DNA of 47,110 bases from Cupriavidus pauculus (lineage in GTDB: Bacteria > Pseudomonadota > Gammaproteobacteria > Burkholderiales > Burkholderiaceae), in the NCBI RefSeq assembly GCF_008801835.1, contig NZ_VZOW01000042.1:1-47110 (forward strand), read 5' to 3'. Positions 32,427 to 41,714 of this stretch are shown here, one piece after another. Each line of letters begins with the position of its first letter. Position 1 is the stretch's first letter. Below the pieces are notes generated by a model. It saw only the letters and a program-made list of their open reading frames with translations, did not search any database and was not told where the DNA came from. A program made the position numbers and the translations under genes.

Positions 32427-33800
32427 TCAGGCGCTCGCCTTCTTGGCCGGCGCACGCTTGCGCGGCGCGGCCTTCTTGGCGGCGGGCTTTTTCCTGGCGG
32501 CCGGTTTCGCGGCGGGCGCGGCATCGGCTTCGGCGGACGCTTCGGTCACGGGTTCGGCAACCGCCTCTGCGGTCGGCTCAGCAACCGGATTCGCCGTCGC
32601 GCGGGCGGCGGCCGGCGCGGTGTCCTGCGTCACTTGCGCAGACAGCACCGTCGAGCCCGGCGCAGCAAATACCGACTGATCGATCGGCCACGGCGTTTCG
32701 CTGAGCTTCACGTCGGGACGCCGCGTGCGTCGGCCCCGGTTCTTCGGCGCGTCGTCCGCGTCCATGTCCACGGTTTCGGAGATCAGCGTCGAAGCCGTGC
32801 CGGCCGATTCATCTTCCAGCGCGGCCGACAACGCCGGCGCGGGTTCGTCGATAGCATCGAGGTCAACCACCGGCGCGGGGGTCTCCACCGGCGGCACCGC
32901 TTGCGCGACCGTATGCGCGGGCTGCGGCGCAGGCGACGGCCTTGCCGGCGCGGGGCGCTGCGACGACTGTTGCGACGATTGCGGCGCCGGCTGTTGCTGC
33001 GGTTGCTGCGGCTGGCCGCCCTCGCTCCGGCGCTTCTTCAGCCGCACCCAGATGGTCTTGTTGTTGCCGCCGTTGCGCGTTTCGACTTCGAACAGGTTGG
33101 TCGCCGCCACCAGCTCGGAAAGCTTGCCGTAGCCGTAATTGCGCGAATCGAATTCGGGCGCCTGCTTGGCGATGTAGTTGCCGATGCCGCCGAGCGTGGA
33201 CCAGCCGTCTTCGTCGGACACCGCCTGCGAGGCGCTTTGCAGCAGCCGCACCAGGCGCGAATCCTGCCGCAATTCCTGCGAGCTGCGGCGTCGCGCCGGC
33301 GCGGCACCCGTTTCCGCATCGGTGTCGCCGTCGCCTTCACCGTCGCCTTCTGCGGCGCGCAGCACATCGGAATAGATGAACTTGTCGCATGCGGTGACGA
33401 AAGGCTTGGGCGTCTTGCGCTCGCCGAAACCGTAGACGGTCAGGCCTTGCTCGCGGATGCGCGAGGCGAGGCGCGTGAAGTCGCTGTCGCTGGATACGAT
33501 GCAGAAGCCGTCGAAGCGGCCGGTGTAGAGCAGATCCATCGCGTCGATGATCATCGCGCTGTCGGTCGCGTTCTTGCCGACGGTGTAGCGGAACTGCTGG
33601 ATCGGCTGGATCGAATGCGCCAGCAGGCGGTCCTTCCAGCCCGACAGGTTCGGGCGCGTCCAGTCGCCGTAGATGCGCTTGACGGCGGCGACGCCGTATT
33701 TCGCCACTTCGGCCAGCAGGCCTTCGACGATGGCCGGAGCGGCGTTGTCGGCGTCGATCAGCACGGCCAGGGTTGCGCCCTGGCGAGGGGAATTGGTCAT
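32427..33800 (-). CDS. NYN-domain putative nuclease with LOTUS domain and H1-like tail
   Basis: A 457-residue protein in three parts. Residues 10-150 form a NYN (LabA/DUF88-like, PIN-type) nuclease domain with acidic residues D16, D18, D80, D86, D105 and D107 (LIDADNA, GKNATDSAMIIDAMD, SSDSDFTRL). Residues about 183-257 match an OST-HTH/LOTUS RNA-binding domain (RLVRLL ... DGWSTLGGIGNYIAKQ ... YGYGKLSELV). After a long Pro/Gln- and acidic-rich linker, the last 30 residues are Lys/Ala/Pro repeats like histone H1 (KPAAKKAAPRKRAPAKKASA). An RNA-cleaving role is inferred. The ATG at 33800 fits homologues; a start 48 bases upstream is possible. Confidence 0.85.
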   Translation of the reverse strand: MTNSPRQGATLAVLIDADNAAPAIVEGLLAEVAKYGVAAVKRIYGDWTRPNLSGWKDRLLAHSIQPIQQFRYTVGKNATDSAMIIDAMDLLYTGRFDGFCIVSSDSDFTRLASRIREQGLTVYGFGERKTPKPFVTACDKFIYSDVLRAAEGDGEGDGDTDAETGAAPARRRSSQELRQDSRLVRLLQSASQAVSDEDGWSTLGGIGNYIAKQAPEFDSRNYGYGKLSELVAATNLFEVETRNGGNNKTIWVRLKKRRSEGGQPQQPQQQPAPQSSQQSSQRPAPARPSPAPQPAHTVAQAVPPVETPAPVVDLDAIDEPAPALSAALEDESAGTASTLISETVDMDADDAPKNRGRRTRRPDVKLSETPWPIDQSVFAAPGSTVLSAQVTQDTAPAAARATANPVAEPTAEAVAEPVTEASAEADAAPAAKPAARKKPAAKKAAPRKRAPAKKASA

Positions 33801-34115
33801 GGTCGGATCAGGTTGGATGGATGCCGGTTGCACCATCTCGATGCCCCGGGGGTGTGCTGCGTGGGACGCCGCGAACCGGTCGCGTGCGCCATTTGGATGC
33901 ACCGCAGTGTACACGCGCCGCGCCACTGTATACGGGAAATCACGGGGGTATCTGGCGCGTTTTATGCTGCATCGCACGGTACCGCGGTCTGCACGCCGGT
34001 GCTACCATGCCGCGCAGAGACACAGTCCTCCAGCGCCTCCACAAGAGGTTGCCGGAACGACTGCCCAAAACAGATGTGTCGGTGATCCCGACAGCATGCC
34101 CCTAGAGGAGCCCCC
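33801..34115. other. Divergent region between NYN gene and oxidoreductase
   Basis: This 315-base region separates two divergent genes. It holds -10-like boxes in both directions (TACACT read on the minus strand near 33908-33913; TATGCT at 33963-33968 and TACCAT at 34003-34008 on the plus strand), but none has a good -35 partner. The oxidoreductase has a strong ribosome site AGAGGAG at 34102-34108. No further gene is seen. Confidence 0.4.
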
Positions 34116-37100
34116 ATGAACGCCCCCCTGACCCCACCGGTCAGCGACGCCATCCGCCGCGCGCTCGAAAACGTTTCCCTGGAAGACAAATACACGCTGG
34201 AGCGTGGCCGCATCTACATCAGCGGCACGCAGGCGCTGGTACGGCTGCCGATGCTGCAGCAGGAACGCGACCGCGCCGCGGGACTGAATACCGCCGGTTT
34301 CATTTCCGGCTATCGCGGCTCGCCGCTCGGCGCGCTGGACCAGTCGCTCTGGAAGGCCAAGAAGCATCTTGCCGCGCACAACGTCGTGTTCCAGGCCGGG
34401 CTGAACGAAGATCTCGCCGCCACGGCGGTGTGGGGCTCGCAGCAGGTGAACATGTATCCGGATGCGAAGTTCGATGGCGTGTTCGGCATGTGGTACGGCA
34501 AGGGCCCGGGCGTCGATCGCACCGGCGATGTGTTCAAGCACGCCAATTCGGCAGGATCGAGCCAGCACGGCGGCGTGCTGGTGCTGGCCGGCGACGACCA
34601 CTCGGCCAAATCCTCGACGCTGGCGCACCAGTCCGAACACATCTTTAAGGCATGCGGGCTGCCGGTGCTGTATCCATCCAACGTGCAGGAATATCTCGAC
34701 TACGGTCTGCACGGCTGGGCCATGAGCCGCTACTCGGGCCTTTGGGTGGCGATGAAGTGCGTGACCGATGTAGTGGAATCGTCCGCATCGGTGGAACTCG
34801 ATCCGCACCGCGTGCGCATCGTGATCCCCGACGATTTCGCATTGCCGCCGGGCGGCCTCAACATTCGCTCGCCCGATCCGCCGCTGGAACAGGAAGCGCG
34901 GCTGCTCGACTACAAGTGGTACGCGGGCCTGGCCTACGTGCGCGCCAATGGCATCGACCGCATCGAGATCGATTCGCCGCACGCGCGCTTCGGCATCATG
35001 ACCGCCGGCAAGGCGTATCTCGACACGCGCCAGGCGCTGTCCGACCTTGGCCTGGACGACCAGACCTGCGCGCAGCTTGGCATCCGCCTGTACAAGGTGG
35101 GCTGCGTGTGGCCGCTGGAAGCGCACGGCGCGCGCGCCTTTGCCGAAGGGCTGCAGGAAATCCTCGTGGTCGAGGAAAAGCGCCAGATCATGGAGTACGC
35201 GCTCAAGGAAGAGCTGTATAACTGGCGCGACGACGTCCGTCCCAAGGTCTACGGCAAGTTCGACGAGCGCGACAACGCGGGCGGCGAATGGTCGATCCCG
35301 CAGAACAACTGGCTGCTGCCCGCACACTACGAACTGTCGCCGGCGCTGATCGCCCGCGCCATCGCCACGCGGCTGGAAAAATTCGACCTGCCTGCCGATG
35401 CGCGCGCGCGCATCGCGGCGCGCCTGACCATTATCGACGCCAAGGAAAAGGCGCTGGCTACGCCGCGCGTGACGGCCGAGCGCAAGCCGTGGTTCTGCTC
35501 CGGCTGCCCGCACAACACATCGACCAACGTGCCCGAAGGATCGCGCGCGCTGGCCGGCATCGGCTGCCACTACATGACGGTCTGGATGGACCGCAACACC
35601 AGCACCTTCAGCCAGATGGGCGGCGAAGGCGTGGCGTGGATCGGCCAGGCGCCGTTTGCGGGCGACAAGCACGTGTTCGCCAATCTGGGCGACGGCACCT
35701 ATTTCCATTCCGGCCTGCTGGCGATCCGCGCGTCGATCGCCGCCGGCGTGAACATCACCTACAAGATCCTCTACAACGATGCGGTGGCGATGACCGGCGG
35801 GCAGCCGGTCGACGGCCAGCTGTCGGTGCAGGACATCGCGTATCAGGTGGCCGCCGAGGGCGCGAAGAAGATCGTCATCGTCACCGACCAGCCCGAGAAG
35901 TACAACAGCGCGATCAAGTTGCCCGAGGGGCTGACCGTACATCCGCGCGAACAGCTTGACGACATCCAGCGCGAGCTGCGCGAAGTGCCGGGCTGCACGA
36001 TCCTGATCTACGACCAGACTTGCGCCACGGAAAAGCGTCGGCGCCGCAAGCGCGGCACGTTCCCCGATCCGGCACGCCGCGCGTTTATCAACGACGCGGT
36101 CTGCGAAGGCTGCGGCGATTGCTCGGTCAAGTCGAACTGCCTGTCGGTGGAACCGCTGGAAACCGAACTGGGCACCAAACGCCAGATCAACCAGTCGTCG
36201 TGCAACAAGGATTTCTCCTGCCTGAACGGTTTCTGCCCGAGCTTTGTGACGGCCGAAGGCGCGCAGGTGCGCAAGCCGCAGGCGCTGGGCATCGCCATGA
36301 ATGGCCTGCCTGCCCTGCCCGATCCCGCGTTGCCAGCCATCCGCCGCGCCTACGGCATCCTGGTCACCGGCGTGGGCGGCACCGGCGTAGTGACGATCGG
36401 CGGACTGCTCGGCATGGCCGCGCACCTTGAAAACAAGGGCGTCACCGTGCTCGATATGGCCGGCCTGGCGCAGAAAGGCGGCGCCGTGCTGTCGCACGTG
36501 CAGATTGCGGAGAAGCCCGATGACCTTCACGCCACGCGCATCGCCATCGGCGAAGCCGATCTGGTGATTGGTTGCGACGCCATTGTGTCGGCCACCGACG
36601 AGGTGATTTCCAAGACCCAGCCGGGCCGCACCCGCGCCGTGGTCAACACCGCGCAGACGCCGACGGCCGCGTTCATCAAGGACCCGAAATGGCAGTTCCC
36701 GGGTCTTTCGGCCGAAACGGACATCCGCAACGCGGTGGGCGATGCGTGCGATTTCATCAACGCCAGCGCGCTGGCGGTGGCGCTGCTCGGCGACACGATC
36801 TACACCAATCCGCTGGTGCTCGGCTATGCGTGGCAGAAGGGCTGGATCCCGCTGTCGCTGCAGGCGCTGGAGCGCGCGATCGAACTCAATGGCGTGGCCG
36901 TCGACAAGAACCGCGCCGCGTTCGAGTGGGGCCGGCACATGGCGCACGATCCCGAGCATGTGCTGTCGCTGACCGGCAAGCTGAAGACGCAGATGCAGGG
37001 CGCCGAGGTGGTCAAGCTGCCGACATCGAGCGGCGCGCTGCTGGAAAAGCTGATCGCCAATCGTGCGGAATTGCTGACGCAGTACCAGAACGCCGCCTAC

Positions 37101-37709
37101 GCCGAACAGTATCGCCAGGCCGTCAATCGCGTGCGCACCGCCGAAAGCGCGCTGGTGGGCGCGGGCAAGCCGCTGCCGCTGACCGAAGCCGCCGCGCGCA
37201 ACCTGGCCAAGTTGATGGCGTACAAGGACGAATACGAAGTGGCGCGTCTGTACACCGATCCGGTTTTTCTCGACAAGCTGCGCGCCCAATTCGAAGGCGA
37301 ACCGGGACGCGACTACCAGCTCAATTTCTGGCTCGCGCCGCCCGCCACGGCAAAGCGCGACAGCAAGGGCCATCTGGTCAAGCGCCGTTTCGGTCCGTCG
37401 ACGATGACGCTGTTCCGCTTGCTTGCCAGGCTAAAGGGATTGCGCGGCGGCCCGCTCGATGTCTTCGGCAGGACCGAGGAACGGCGCACCGAACGCGCGC
37501 TGATCGGCGAATATCGCGCGCTGCTCGACGAATTGTCGGCGGGCCTCACCGCCGCCAACCACGAGACGGCGATTGCGCTGGCCAATGTGCCTGACGACAT
37601 CCGCGGCTTCGGTCACGTCAAGGAAAACAATCTCAAGGCGGCGCGCGGCAGGTGGTCGAAACTGCTGGAGCAGTTCCGGCATCCGCATAGTGGGCAGCAG
37701 GCCGCCTGA
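34116..37709 (+). CDS. Fused indolepyruvate/2-oxoacid:ferredoxin oxidoreductase (IorAB type)
   Basis: A 1197-residue enzyme that decarboxylates an aryl pyruvate to its acyl-CoA, passing electrons to ferredoxin. The order is a pyrimidine-binding part (about 20-250), a TPP-binding part with the GDG motif at 525-527 followed 26 residues later by Asn, a cysteine cluster CEGCGDC at 663-669 and further cysteines to about 710. A gamma-type domain from about 745 (GVGGTGVVTIGG) ends the enzyme. Fusion of the IorA and IorB parts is the known form in many proteobacteria. Its likely substrates are indolepyruvate or phenylpyruvate; phenylacetyl-CoA from the latter would feed the paa pathway in this window. 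The ATG at 34116 follows AGAGGAG. Confidence 0.9.
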   Translation: MNAPLTPPVSDAIRRALENVSLEDKYTLERGRIYISGTQALVRLPMLQQERDRAAGLNTAGFISGYRGSPLGALDQSLWKAKKHLAAHNVVFQAGLNEDLAATAVWGSQQVNMYPDAKFDGVFGMWYGKGPGVDRTGDVFKHANSAGSSQHGGVLVLAGDDHSAKSSTLAHQSEHIFKACGLPVLYPSNVQEYLDYGLHGWAMSRYSGLWVAMKCVTDVVESSASVELDPHRVRIVIPDDFALPPGGLNIRSPDPPLEQEARLLDYKWYAGLAYVRANGIDRIEIDSPHARFGIMTAGKAYLDTRQALSDLGLDDQTCAQLGIRLYKVGCVWPLEAHGARAFAEGLQEILVVEEKRQIMEYALKEELYNWRDDVRPKVYGKFDERDNAGGEWSIPQNNWLLPAHYELSPALIARAIATRLEKFDLPADARARIAARLTIIDAKEKALATPRVTAERKPWFCSGCPHNTSTNVPEGSRALAGIGCHYMTVWMDRNTSTFSQMGGEGVAWIGQAPFAGDKHVFANLGDGTYFHSGLLAIRASIAAGVNITYKILYNDAVAMTGGQPVDGQLSVQDIAYQVAAEGAKKIVIVTDQPEKYNSAIKLPEGLTVHPREQLDDIQRELREVPGCTILIYDQTCATEKRRRRKRGTFPDPARRAFINDAVCEGCGDCSVKSNCLSVEPLETELGTKRQINQSSCNKDFSCLNGFCPSFVTAEGAQVRKPQALGIAMNGLPALPDPALPAIRRAYGILVTGVGGTGVVTIGGLLGMAAHLENKGVTVLDMAGLAQKGGAVLSHVQIAEKPDDLHATRIAIGEADLVIGCDAIVSATDEVISKTQPGRTRAVVNTAQTPTAAFIKDPKWQFPGLSAETDIRNAVGDACDFINASALAVALLGDTIYTNPLVLGYAWQKGWIPLSLQALERAIELNGVAVDKNRAAFEWGRHMAHDPEHVLSLTGKLKTQMQGAEVVKLPTSSGALLEKLIANRAELLTQYQNAAYAEQYRQAVNRVRTAESALVGAGKPLPLTEAAARNLAKLMAYKDEYEVARLYTDPVFLDKLRAQFEGEPGRDYQLNFWLAPPATAKRDSKGHLVKRRFGPSTMTLFRLLARLKGLRGGPLDVFGRTEERRTERALIGEYRALLDELSAGLTAANHETAIALANVPDDIRGFGHVKENNLKAARGRWSKLLEQFRHPHSGQQAA

Positions 37710-37743
37710 CCAGCCGAGGCATTGCGATCGCCGGGCCGGGCGC

Positions 37744-37772
37744 TTCAGCATCGGCCCCCGCATGGCTACACT
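37744..37772 (+). promoter_or_regulatory. Candidate promoter of the YpeA-like gene
   Basis: TTCAGC (37744-37749) and TACACT (37767-37772) are 17 bases apart, ending 28 bases before the ATG at 37800. The boxes are moderate matches. Confidence 0.35.
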
Positions 37773-37799
37773 GTGGACCTCTCAACCCCCAAGGTAGCC

Positions 37800-38219
37800 A
37801 TGCTATTGCGCCCCTATCGCCCCGCTGACGAAACCGCCGTTGTGGATTTGTGGCAAGCCTGCGGCCTGACACGTCCGTGGAACGATCCGCACAAGGACAT
37901 CGCCCGCAAGCTGACCACGCAGCCCGAGCTGTTCCAGGTTGGCGAGATCGACGGCCGGCTGATGGCGACGGCGATGATCGGCTACGACGGGCACCGCGGC
38001 TGGGTCTATTACCTGGCCGTCGATCCGCAGTACCAGGGGCGCGGCTACGGGCGTATGCTGATGGCCCGCGCCGAGGCGTTGCTGATCGAACGCGGCTGCC
38101 CGAAGATCAACCTGTTGGTACGCGACACTAACGACGCCGTGCTGGCTTTCTACGACAGACTCGGCTACGGCCGCGACGCGGCGGTCAGTCTGGGCAAGCG
38201 GCTGATCCCGGACCAGTAG
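37800..38219 (+). CDS. YpeA-like GNAT acetyltransferase
   Basis: A 139-residue GNAT protein of the YpeA type. It starts MLLRPYRPADETAVVDLWQAC and has RPWNDPHKDIARKL at about 25-38, which marks this subfamily. The acetyl-CoA loop YQGRGYGRMLM is at about 80-90, followed by NLLVRDTNDAVLAFYDRLGY. The native substrate is unknown. The start at 37800 is taken from AAGGT just upstream and from family length; the frame runs further upstream through the promoter. It is the first of three small same-strand genes. Confidence 0.88.
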   Translation: MLLRPYRPADETAVVDLWQACGLTRPWNDPHKDIARKLTTQPELFQVGEIDGRLMATAMIGYDGHRGWVYYLAVDPQYQGRGYGRMLMARAEALLIERGCPKINLLVRDTNDAVLAFYDRLGYGRDAAVSLGKRLIPDQ

Positions 38220-38257
38220 CAGCCGGCGGCAAGACACTCAACCCGACAAGAGACGCC

Positions 38258-38608
38258 ATGACGACCTATCACGGAAGCTGTCACTGCGGCCGCATCGCCT
38301 TCGAGGCCGACGGCGAGATCACGCAGGTGCTGCAATGCAATTGCACGATCTGCCGCCGGCGCGGCCACCTGCTCTGGTTTGTGCCCAAAGCCCAGTTCCG
38401 GCTCAAGACGCCCGATGAAAACGCGTCCACCTATCGCTTCCACACCATGAAAATCGCGCACCGCTTCTGCCCGGTCTGTGGCTGCGGTCCCTATGCCGAG
38501 GCCAGCGACCCCCAAGGCAATCCGACCGCGGCGGTCAACGTGCGCTGCGTCGACGACATCGACCTCGCAAGCCTGAAGGTGATCGAGTACGACGGCCTGC
38601 ACAGGTAA
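38258..38608 (+). CDS. GFA/CENP-V domain protein
   Basis: A 116-residue zinc protein of the GFA (glutathione-dependent formaldehyde-activating-like) family. It reads GSCHCGRIAFEAD at 6-18, CNCTICRRRGHLLWF at about 27-41, and HRFCPVCGCGPYAEA at about 68-82. These supply the zinc cysteines of the Mss4-like fold. The members are mostly uncharacterised and the name does not prove formaldehyde activity. It is 38 bases from the YpeA-like gene and 19 from the next, so probably co-transcribed. Confidence 0.92.
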   Translation: MTTYHGSCHCGRIAFEADGEITQVLQCNCTICRRRGHLLWFVPKAQFRLKTPDENASTYRFHTMKIAHRFCPVCGCGPYAEASDPQGNPTAAVNVRCVDDIDLASLKVIEYDGLHR

Positions 38609-38627
38609 CCCAATCACCGCGCCCATC

Positions 38628-39038
38628 ATGTTCGCCATTCGCGGAATCGATCATCTCGTGCTGCGCACCGCCGACGTCGGCAGGATGGTGCGCTTTTATG
38701 TCGATGTGCTCGGCTGCGTGGTCGAAAAGGAACAGCCCGCCTTTGGGCTGACCCAACTGCGCGCGGGCAGCGCGCTGATCGACCTCGTGTCGCTCGACGG
38801 CCCGCTTGGGCGTGCGGGCGGCGCAGGCCCGGGCGCCGAAGGCCGAAATCTCGACCATTTTTGCCTTCGCATCGATCCGTTCGATATCCACTCGCTACGA
38901 TCGCATTTTGATATTCATCGTATCGATATCGGGCACGTGGAGCAACGTTACGGCGCCGAAGGCCAAGGCCCATCGGTCTATCTGAAGGACCCCGACGGCA
39001 ACACCGTGGAATTGAAGGGGCCGCCAAACACCCCCTGA
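38628..39038 (+). CDS. VOC-family (glyoxalase-like) protein
   Basis: A 136-residue protein with one vicinal-oxygen-chelate module: GIDHLVLRTADVGRMVRFYVDVLG at about 6-29, LDHFCLRID at about 75-83, and SVYLKDPDGNTVELKGPP at the end. The metal-ligand pattern His ... Glu is visible (HLV near 9 and the Glu of VELKG near 129). It could be a glyoxalase, dioxygenase or resistance protein; the sequence does not decide. The gene directly follows the GFA gene. Confidence 0.88.
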   Translation: MFAIRGIDHLVLRTADVGRMVRFYVDVLGCVVEKEQPAFGLTQLRAGSALIDLVSLDGPLGRAGGAGPGAEGRNLDHFCLRIDPFDIHSLRSHFDIHRIDIGHVEQRYGAEGQGPSVYLKDPDGNTVELKGPPNTP

Positions 39039-39046
39039 AGTACGCA

Positions 39047-39076
39047 TTTCCGCAGGCGGGGCGAGGCCGATACAAT
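39047..39076 (+). promoter_or_regulatory. Candidate promoter of MFS transporter gene
   Basis: TACAAT (39071-39076), an excellent -10 box, is paired with a weak TTTCCG (39047-39052) at 18 bases. A start near 39083 gives a leader of about 50 bases to the ATG at 39133. Confidence 0.45.
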
Positions 39077-39132
39077 TTGTGCTTCCTCGACCAAGCCTCG
39101 CTGCCGGCGCCCCCCTTCGCGCCGGGCGCGCC

Positions 39133-40386
39133 ATGACCGCCTCCGCCGCCCCCCACTGTCCGCCCTCCGCCGCATTGCCGCCCCGTCACATTGTCTGGAC
39201 ACTCGGCGTGACCGAAGTGATCAGCTGGGGCACGCTGTATTTCACATTCACCGTTTTTATCGACCCGATGCAGCAGTCGCTCGGCTTCGGCAAGCCGTTC
39301 CTGGCGGGCGGTTTTTCGCTGGGGCTGCTGGTGTGGGCGATGTGCTCGTTCGCGGTGGGTCGGCTGCTCGATCGCGTGCCGGCGTACAAGGTGATGAGCA
39401 GCGGGTCCGTGCTGGCGGCGATCGGACTGGTGTTGTGGGCGTGGTGCCCATCGCCGGCAATGTTCCTGCTGATGTGGATACCGCTGGGGCTGGCCATGGC
39501 GTCCACGCTCTACGAGCCCGCTTTCGTCGTGCTGCGCCAGGCCTATGGCGACAGCTATCAGAAGCCGATCGTGCAGGTGACGCTGCTGGCGGGCTTTGCC
39601 AGTACCATCTTCATCCCGTTGGGCCAATGGCTCGCGCTTCATCTGGGATGGCGCGAGACGCTGCTGATATTTGCCGCGCTGAACCTGTTTGTCTGCGCGC
39701 CGCTGCATGCGCGCCTGCGCTACGCGGTGCATCCCACGTACCTGCAGGCCAGCGCGCATGCCAGTGCGTCGCCTGCCGGCGCGGCGTCGTCGGGCATCGC
39801 GCGCAGCACGCTGCGCCAGCCGGTGTTCTGGGCCGTGGTGATCGCGTTCACCGCGACGGCCGTGATCGCGTCGCTGCTCGGTGCGCATCTGACTCCGATG
39901 CTGACCGAGAAAGGCATGCCGGTGGCGCAGCAGCTGGTAGTGGCCGCGCTGATCGGTCCGGCGCAGGTGGCCGGGCGGCTGGCGATGGCGCGCCTGCCTA
40001 TCAGTCATCCCGTGCGGCTGTCGCTGCCCGTGTATATCGTCATGAGCATCGGCCTGCTGTGCCTGACCCTGGGCCACGGCTACTGGCTGATGGTTGCGGC
40101 CATTTGCTACGGTTGCGCCAACGGCGTGAACACGATGCTGCGCGCGATGGCGATGCCGGAACTGATTTCGCGTCATCACTATGCAACGCTCAATGGGTTA
40201 ATGATGACGCCGGTGCTGCTGATGCAGGCCGCCGCGCCGTGGTTCGGCGCGCTGCTGTGGCGCGCCGCCGGCGGTTATTGGCTGATGCTGTGGGTCATGG
40301 TGGCGCTGGCCGTGGGCGCGCTTGGCGCATTCGCTTTCGCGCTGCATCGCCGCGGACTGCTGCGGCACTCGCCGGTGCCCGCCTGA
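39133..40386 (+). CDS. Major facilitator superfamily transporter
   Basis: A 417-residue membrane protein with about 12 predicted helices. It opens HIVWTLGVTEVISWGTLYFTF, has GRLLDRVPAYKVM as the cytoplasmic loop 2-3 signature near 74-86, and EPAFVVLRQAYG in helix 5. The substrate is unknown. The start at 39133 lies after the promoter box; a GTG at 39079 would lie within the predicted transcription start and is rejected. It is followed by a second MFS gene 46 bases on. Confidence 0.87.
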   Translation: MTASAAPHCPPSAALPPRHIVWTLGVTEVISWGTLYFTFTVFIDPMQQSLGFGKPFLAGGFSLGLLVWAMCSFAVGRLLDRVPAYKVMSSGSVLAAIGLVLWAWCPSPAMFLLMWIPLGLAMASTLYEPAFVVLRQAYGDSYQKPIVQVTLLAGFASTIFIPLGQWLALHLGWRETLLIFAALNLFVCAPLHARLRYAVHPTYLQASAHASASPAGAASSGIARSTLRQPVFWAVVIAFTATAVIASLLGAHLTPMLTEKGMPVAQQLVVAALIGPAQVAGRLAMARLPISHPVRLSLPVYIVMSIGLLCLTLGHGYWLMVAAICYGCANGVNTMLRAMAMPELISRHHYATLNGLMMTPVLLMQAAAPWFGALLWRAAGGYWLMLWVMVALAVGALGAFAFALHRRGLLRHSPVPA

Positions 40387-40432
40387 TCGGCGCCACGAAG
40401 TCCGTCCCTGAATCGTTGTCTGGCTGTACTTG

Positions 40433-41635
40433 ATGTCTGAATATTCGATCGAAACCGATTCCTCTACCGTTCTTGCTGCGCCGTCGCCGACGGCGGTTTC
40501 GCGCGCCACGCGCGGCACCATGGCGCTGTTCTTCGCCAATGGCGCAACCTTCGCCACCTGGGGCGTGCACATTCCCACCATCAAGGCGCGCTTCGAGCTG
40601 TCCGACGCCATGTTGTCGCTGGCGATGCTGGCCGTGGCCGGGGGCGCCATCGTCGCCATGGGCCCGGTGGGCCGATGGGTGGCCAGGCTGGGCAGCGCGC
40701 GGGCGTCGATGATCGGCGGCGTGGCCTTTGCGGCCATGACGCTGGCCATCCTGGCGATTCCCAGCTTTGCGCTGCTGCTGCCCACCTTGCTGATCTTCGG
40801 CATGGCCAACGCCCTGTTCGACGTCGCCATGAATGCGCAGGCGGCCACTGTCGAAGCCAGCCGCAGCACACGGCCCGTGATGTCGGCGCTGCACGGCATG
40901 TTCAGCCTGGGCGGCATGATCGGGGCAGCGTTCGGCGGCCTGATGTTGTCGCTGGGCGTGCCGCCACTGGCGCACGCGGCGATGATCGCGGCGATGACGG
41001 CCGCCGTCGCCGCGGGCACGACGCGCGGACTGTTGGCCGACCATCCAGTGTCGCCGTCGGCCGCGCATCATCGCGACCACGCCACGCGCGCGCTGTGGCT
41101 GCTTGGCCTGTTGGCTTTCCTGGGACTGATCGGCGAAGGCGCGATGTACGACTGGACGGCGGTCTACATGCGCGACGTGGCCATGGCGCCGCTGGACTGG
41201 GCCAGCTTTGGCTACGCGGCGTTCTCGGGCGGCATGGCGTGCGGCCGTTTCGGCGGCGACCGACTGCGCGCGCGGTTTGGCGATGCGCGCACGCTCACCG
41301 GCAGCGCGTGGCTGGGTTTCACCGGCATCGCGCTGGCCATCGCCGCGCCGCTGCCGCTGGCGGTGCTGGTCGGCTTTGGCCTGATGGGGCTCGGCGCCGC
41401 AAATATGGTGCCGATCTTCTTCGTGGCCGCCTCGCGGCTGCCCGGCGTCAGCGCGGCCGAAGCGATCTCGCGCGTGGCGCGCTTTGGCTATGTGGGACTT
41501 CTGCTGGGGCCGGTGCTGATCGGCGGTGTGGCCCACCTGTCCGACCTGCGCCTAGGCATCGCCCTGGTGGCGTTGACGATGGGCTATATCGCGCTGTTCG
41601 GCGCACGCGCCGCGCGCCGCTATCTCACGACCTGA
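40433..41635 (+). CDS. Major facilitator superfamily transporter (YbjJ-like)
   Basis: A 400-residue transporter with about 12 helices. It has MALFFANGATFATWGVHIPTIK in helix 1 (quoted in part: FFANGATFATWGVHIP), GPVGRWVARLGSAR as loop 2-3, and DVAMNAQAATVE, all like the YbjJ group, a group of small MFS proteins of unclear substrate. The ATG at 40433 is used; a TTG lies one codon upstream. It is on the same strand as the preceding MFS gene and may be co-transcribed. The next gene is convergent. Confidence 0.87.
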   Translation: MSEYSIETDSSTVLAAPSPTAVSRATRGTMALFFANGATFATWGVHIPTIKARFELSDAMLSLAMLAVAGGAIVAMGPVGRWVARLGSARASMIGGVAFAAMTLAILAIPSFALLLPTLLIFGMANALFDVAMNAQAATVEASRSTRPVMSALHGMFSLGGMIGAAFGGLMLSLGVPPLAHAAMIAAMTAAVAAGTTRGLLADHPVSPSAAHHRDHATRALWLLGLLAFLGLIGEGAMYDWTAVYMRDVAMAPLDWASFGYAAFSGGMACGRFGGDRLRARFGDARTLTGSAWLGFTGIALAIAAPLPLAVLVGFGLMGLGAANMVPIFFVAASRLPGVSAAEAISRVARFGYVGLLLGPVLIGGVAHLSDLRLGIALVALTMGYIALFGARAARRYLTT

Positions 41636-41714
41636 TCACCATCGGGTCCCGCCCGACGGCTGAGCCGGCCGCAATGGTTGCGCACCGGCGCCGATGTCGC
41701 GCCAATCCCGCGGC

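Noticed and set aside
34002..37373. Very long minus-strand open frame (1123 codons) opposite the oxidoreductase
   Set aside because: It mirrors the GC-rich codon pattern of the real gene; the product is low-complexity His/Arg/Gln-rich and like no family. The plus strand has clear domains.
38626..40179. 517-codon minus-strand frame opposite the VOC and MFS genes
   Set aside because: Shadow of two clear plus-strand genes.
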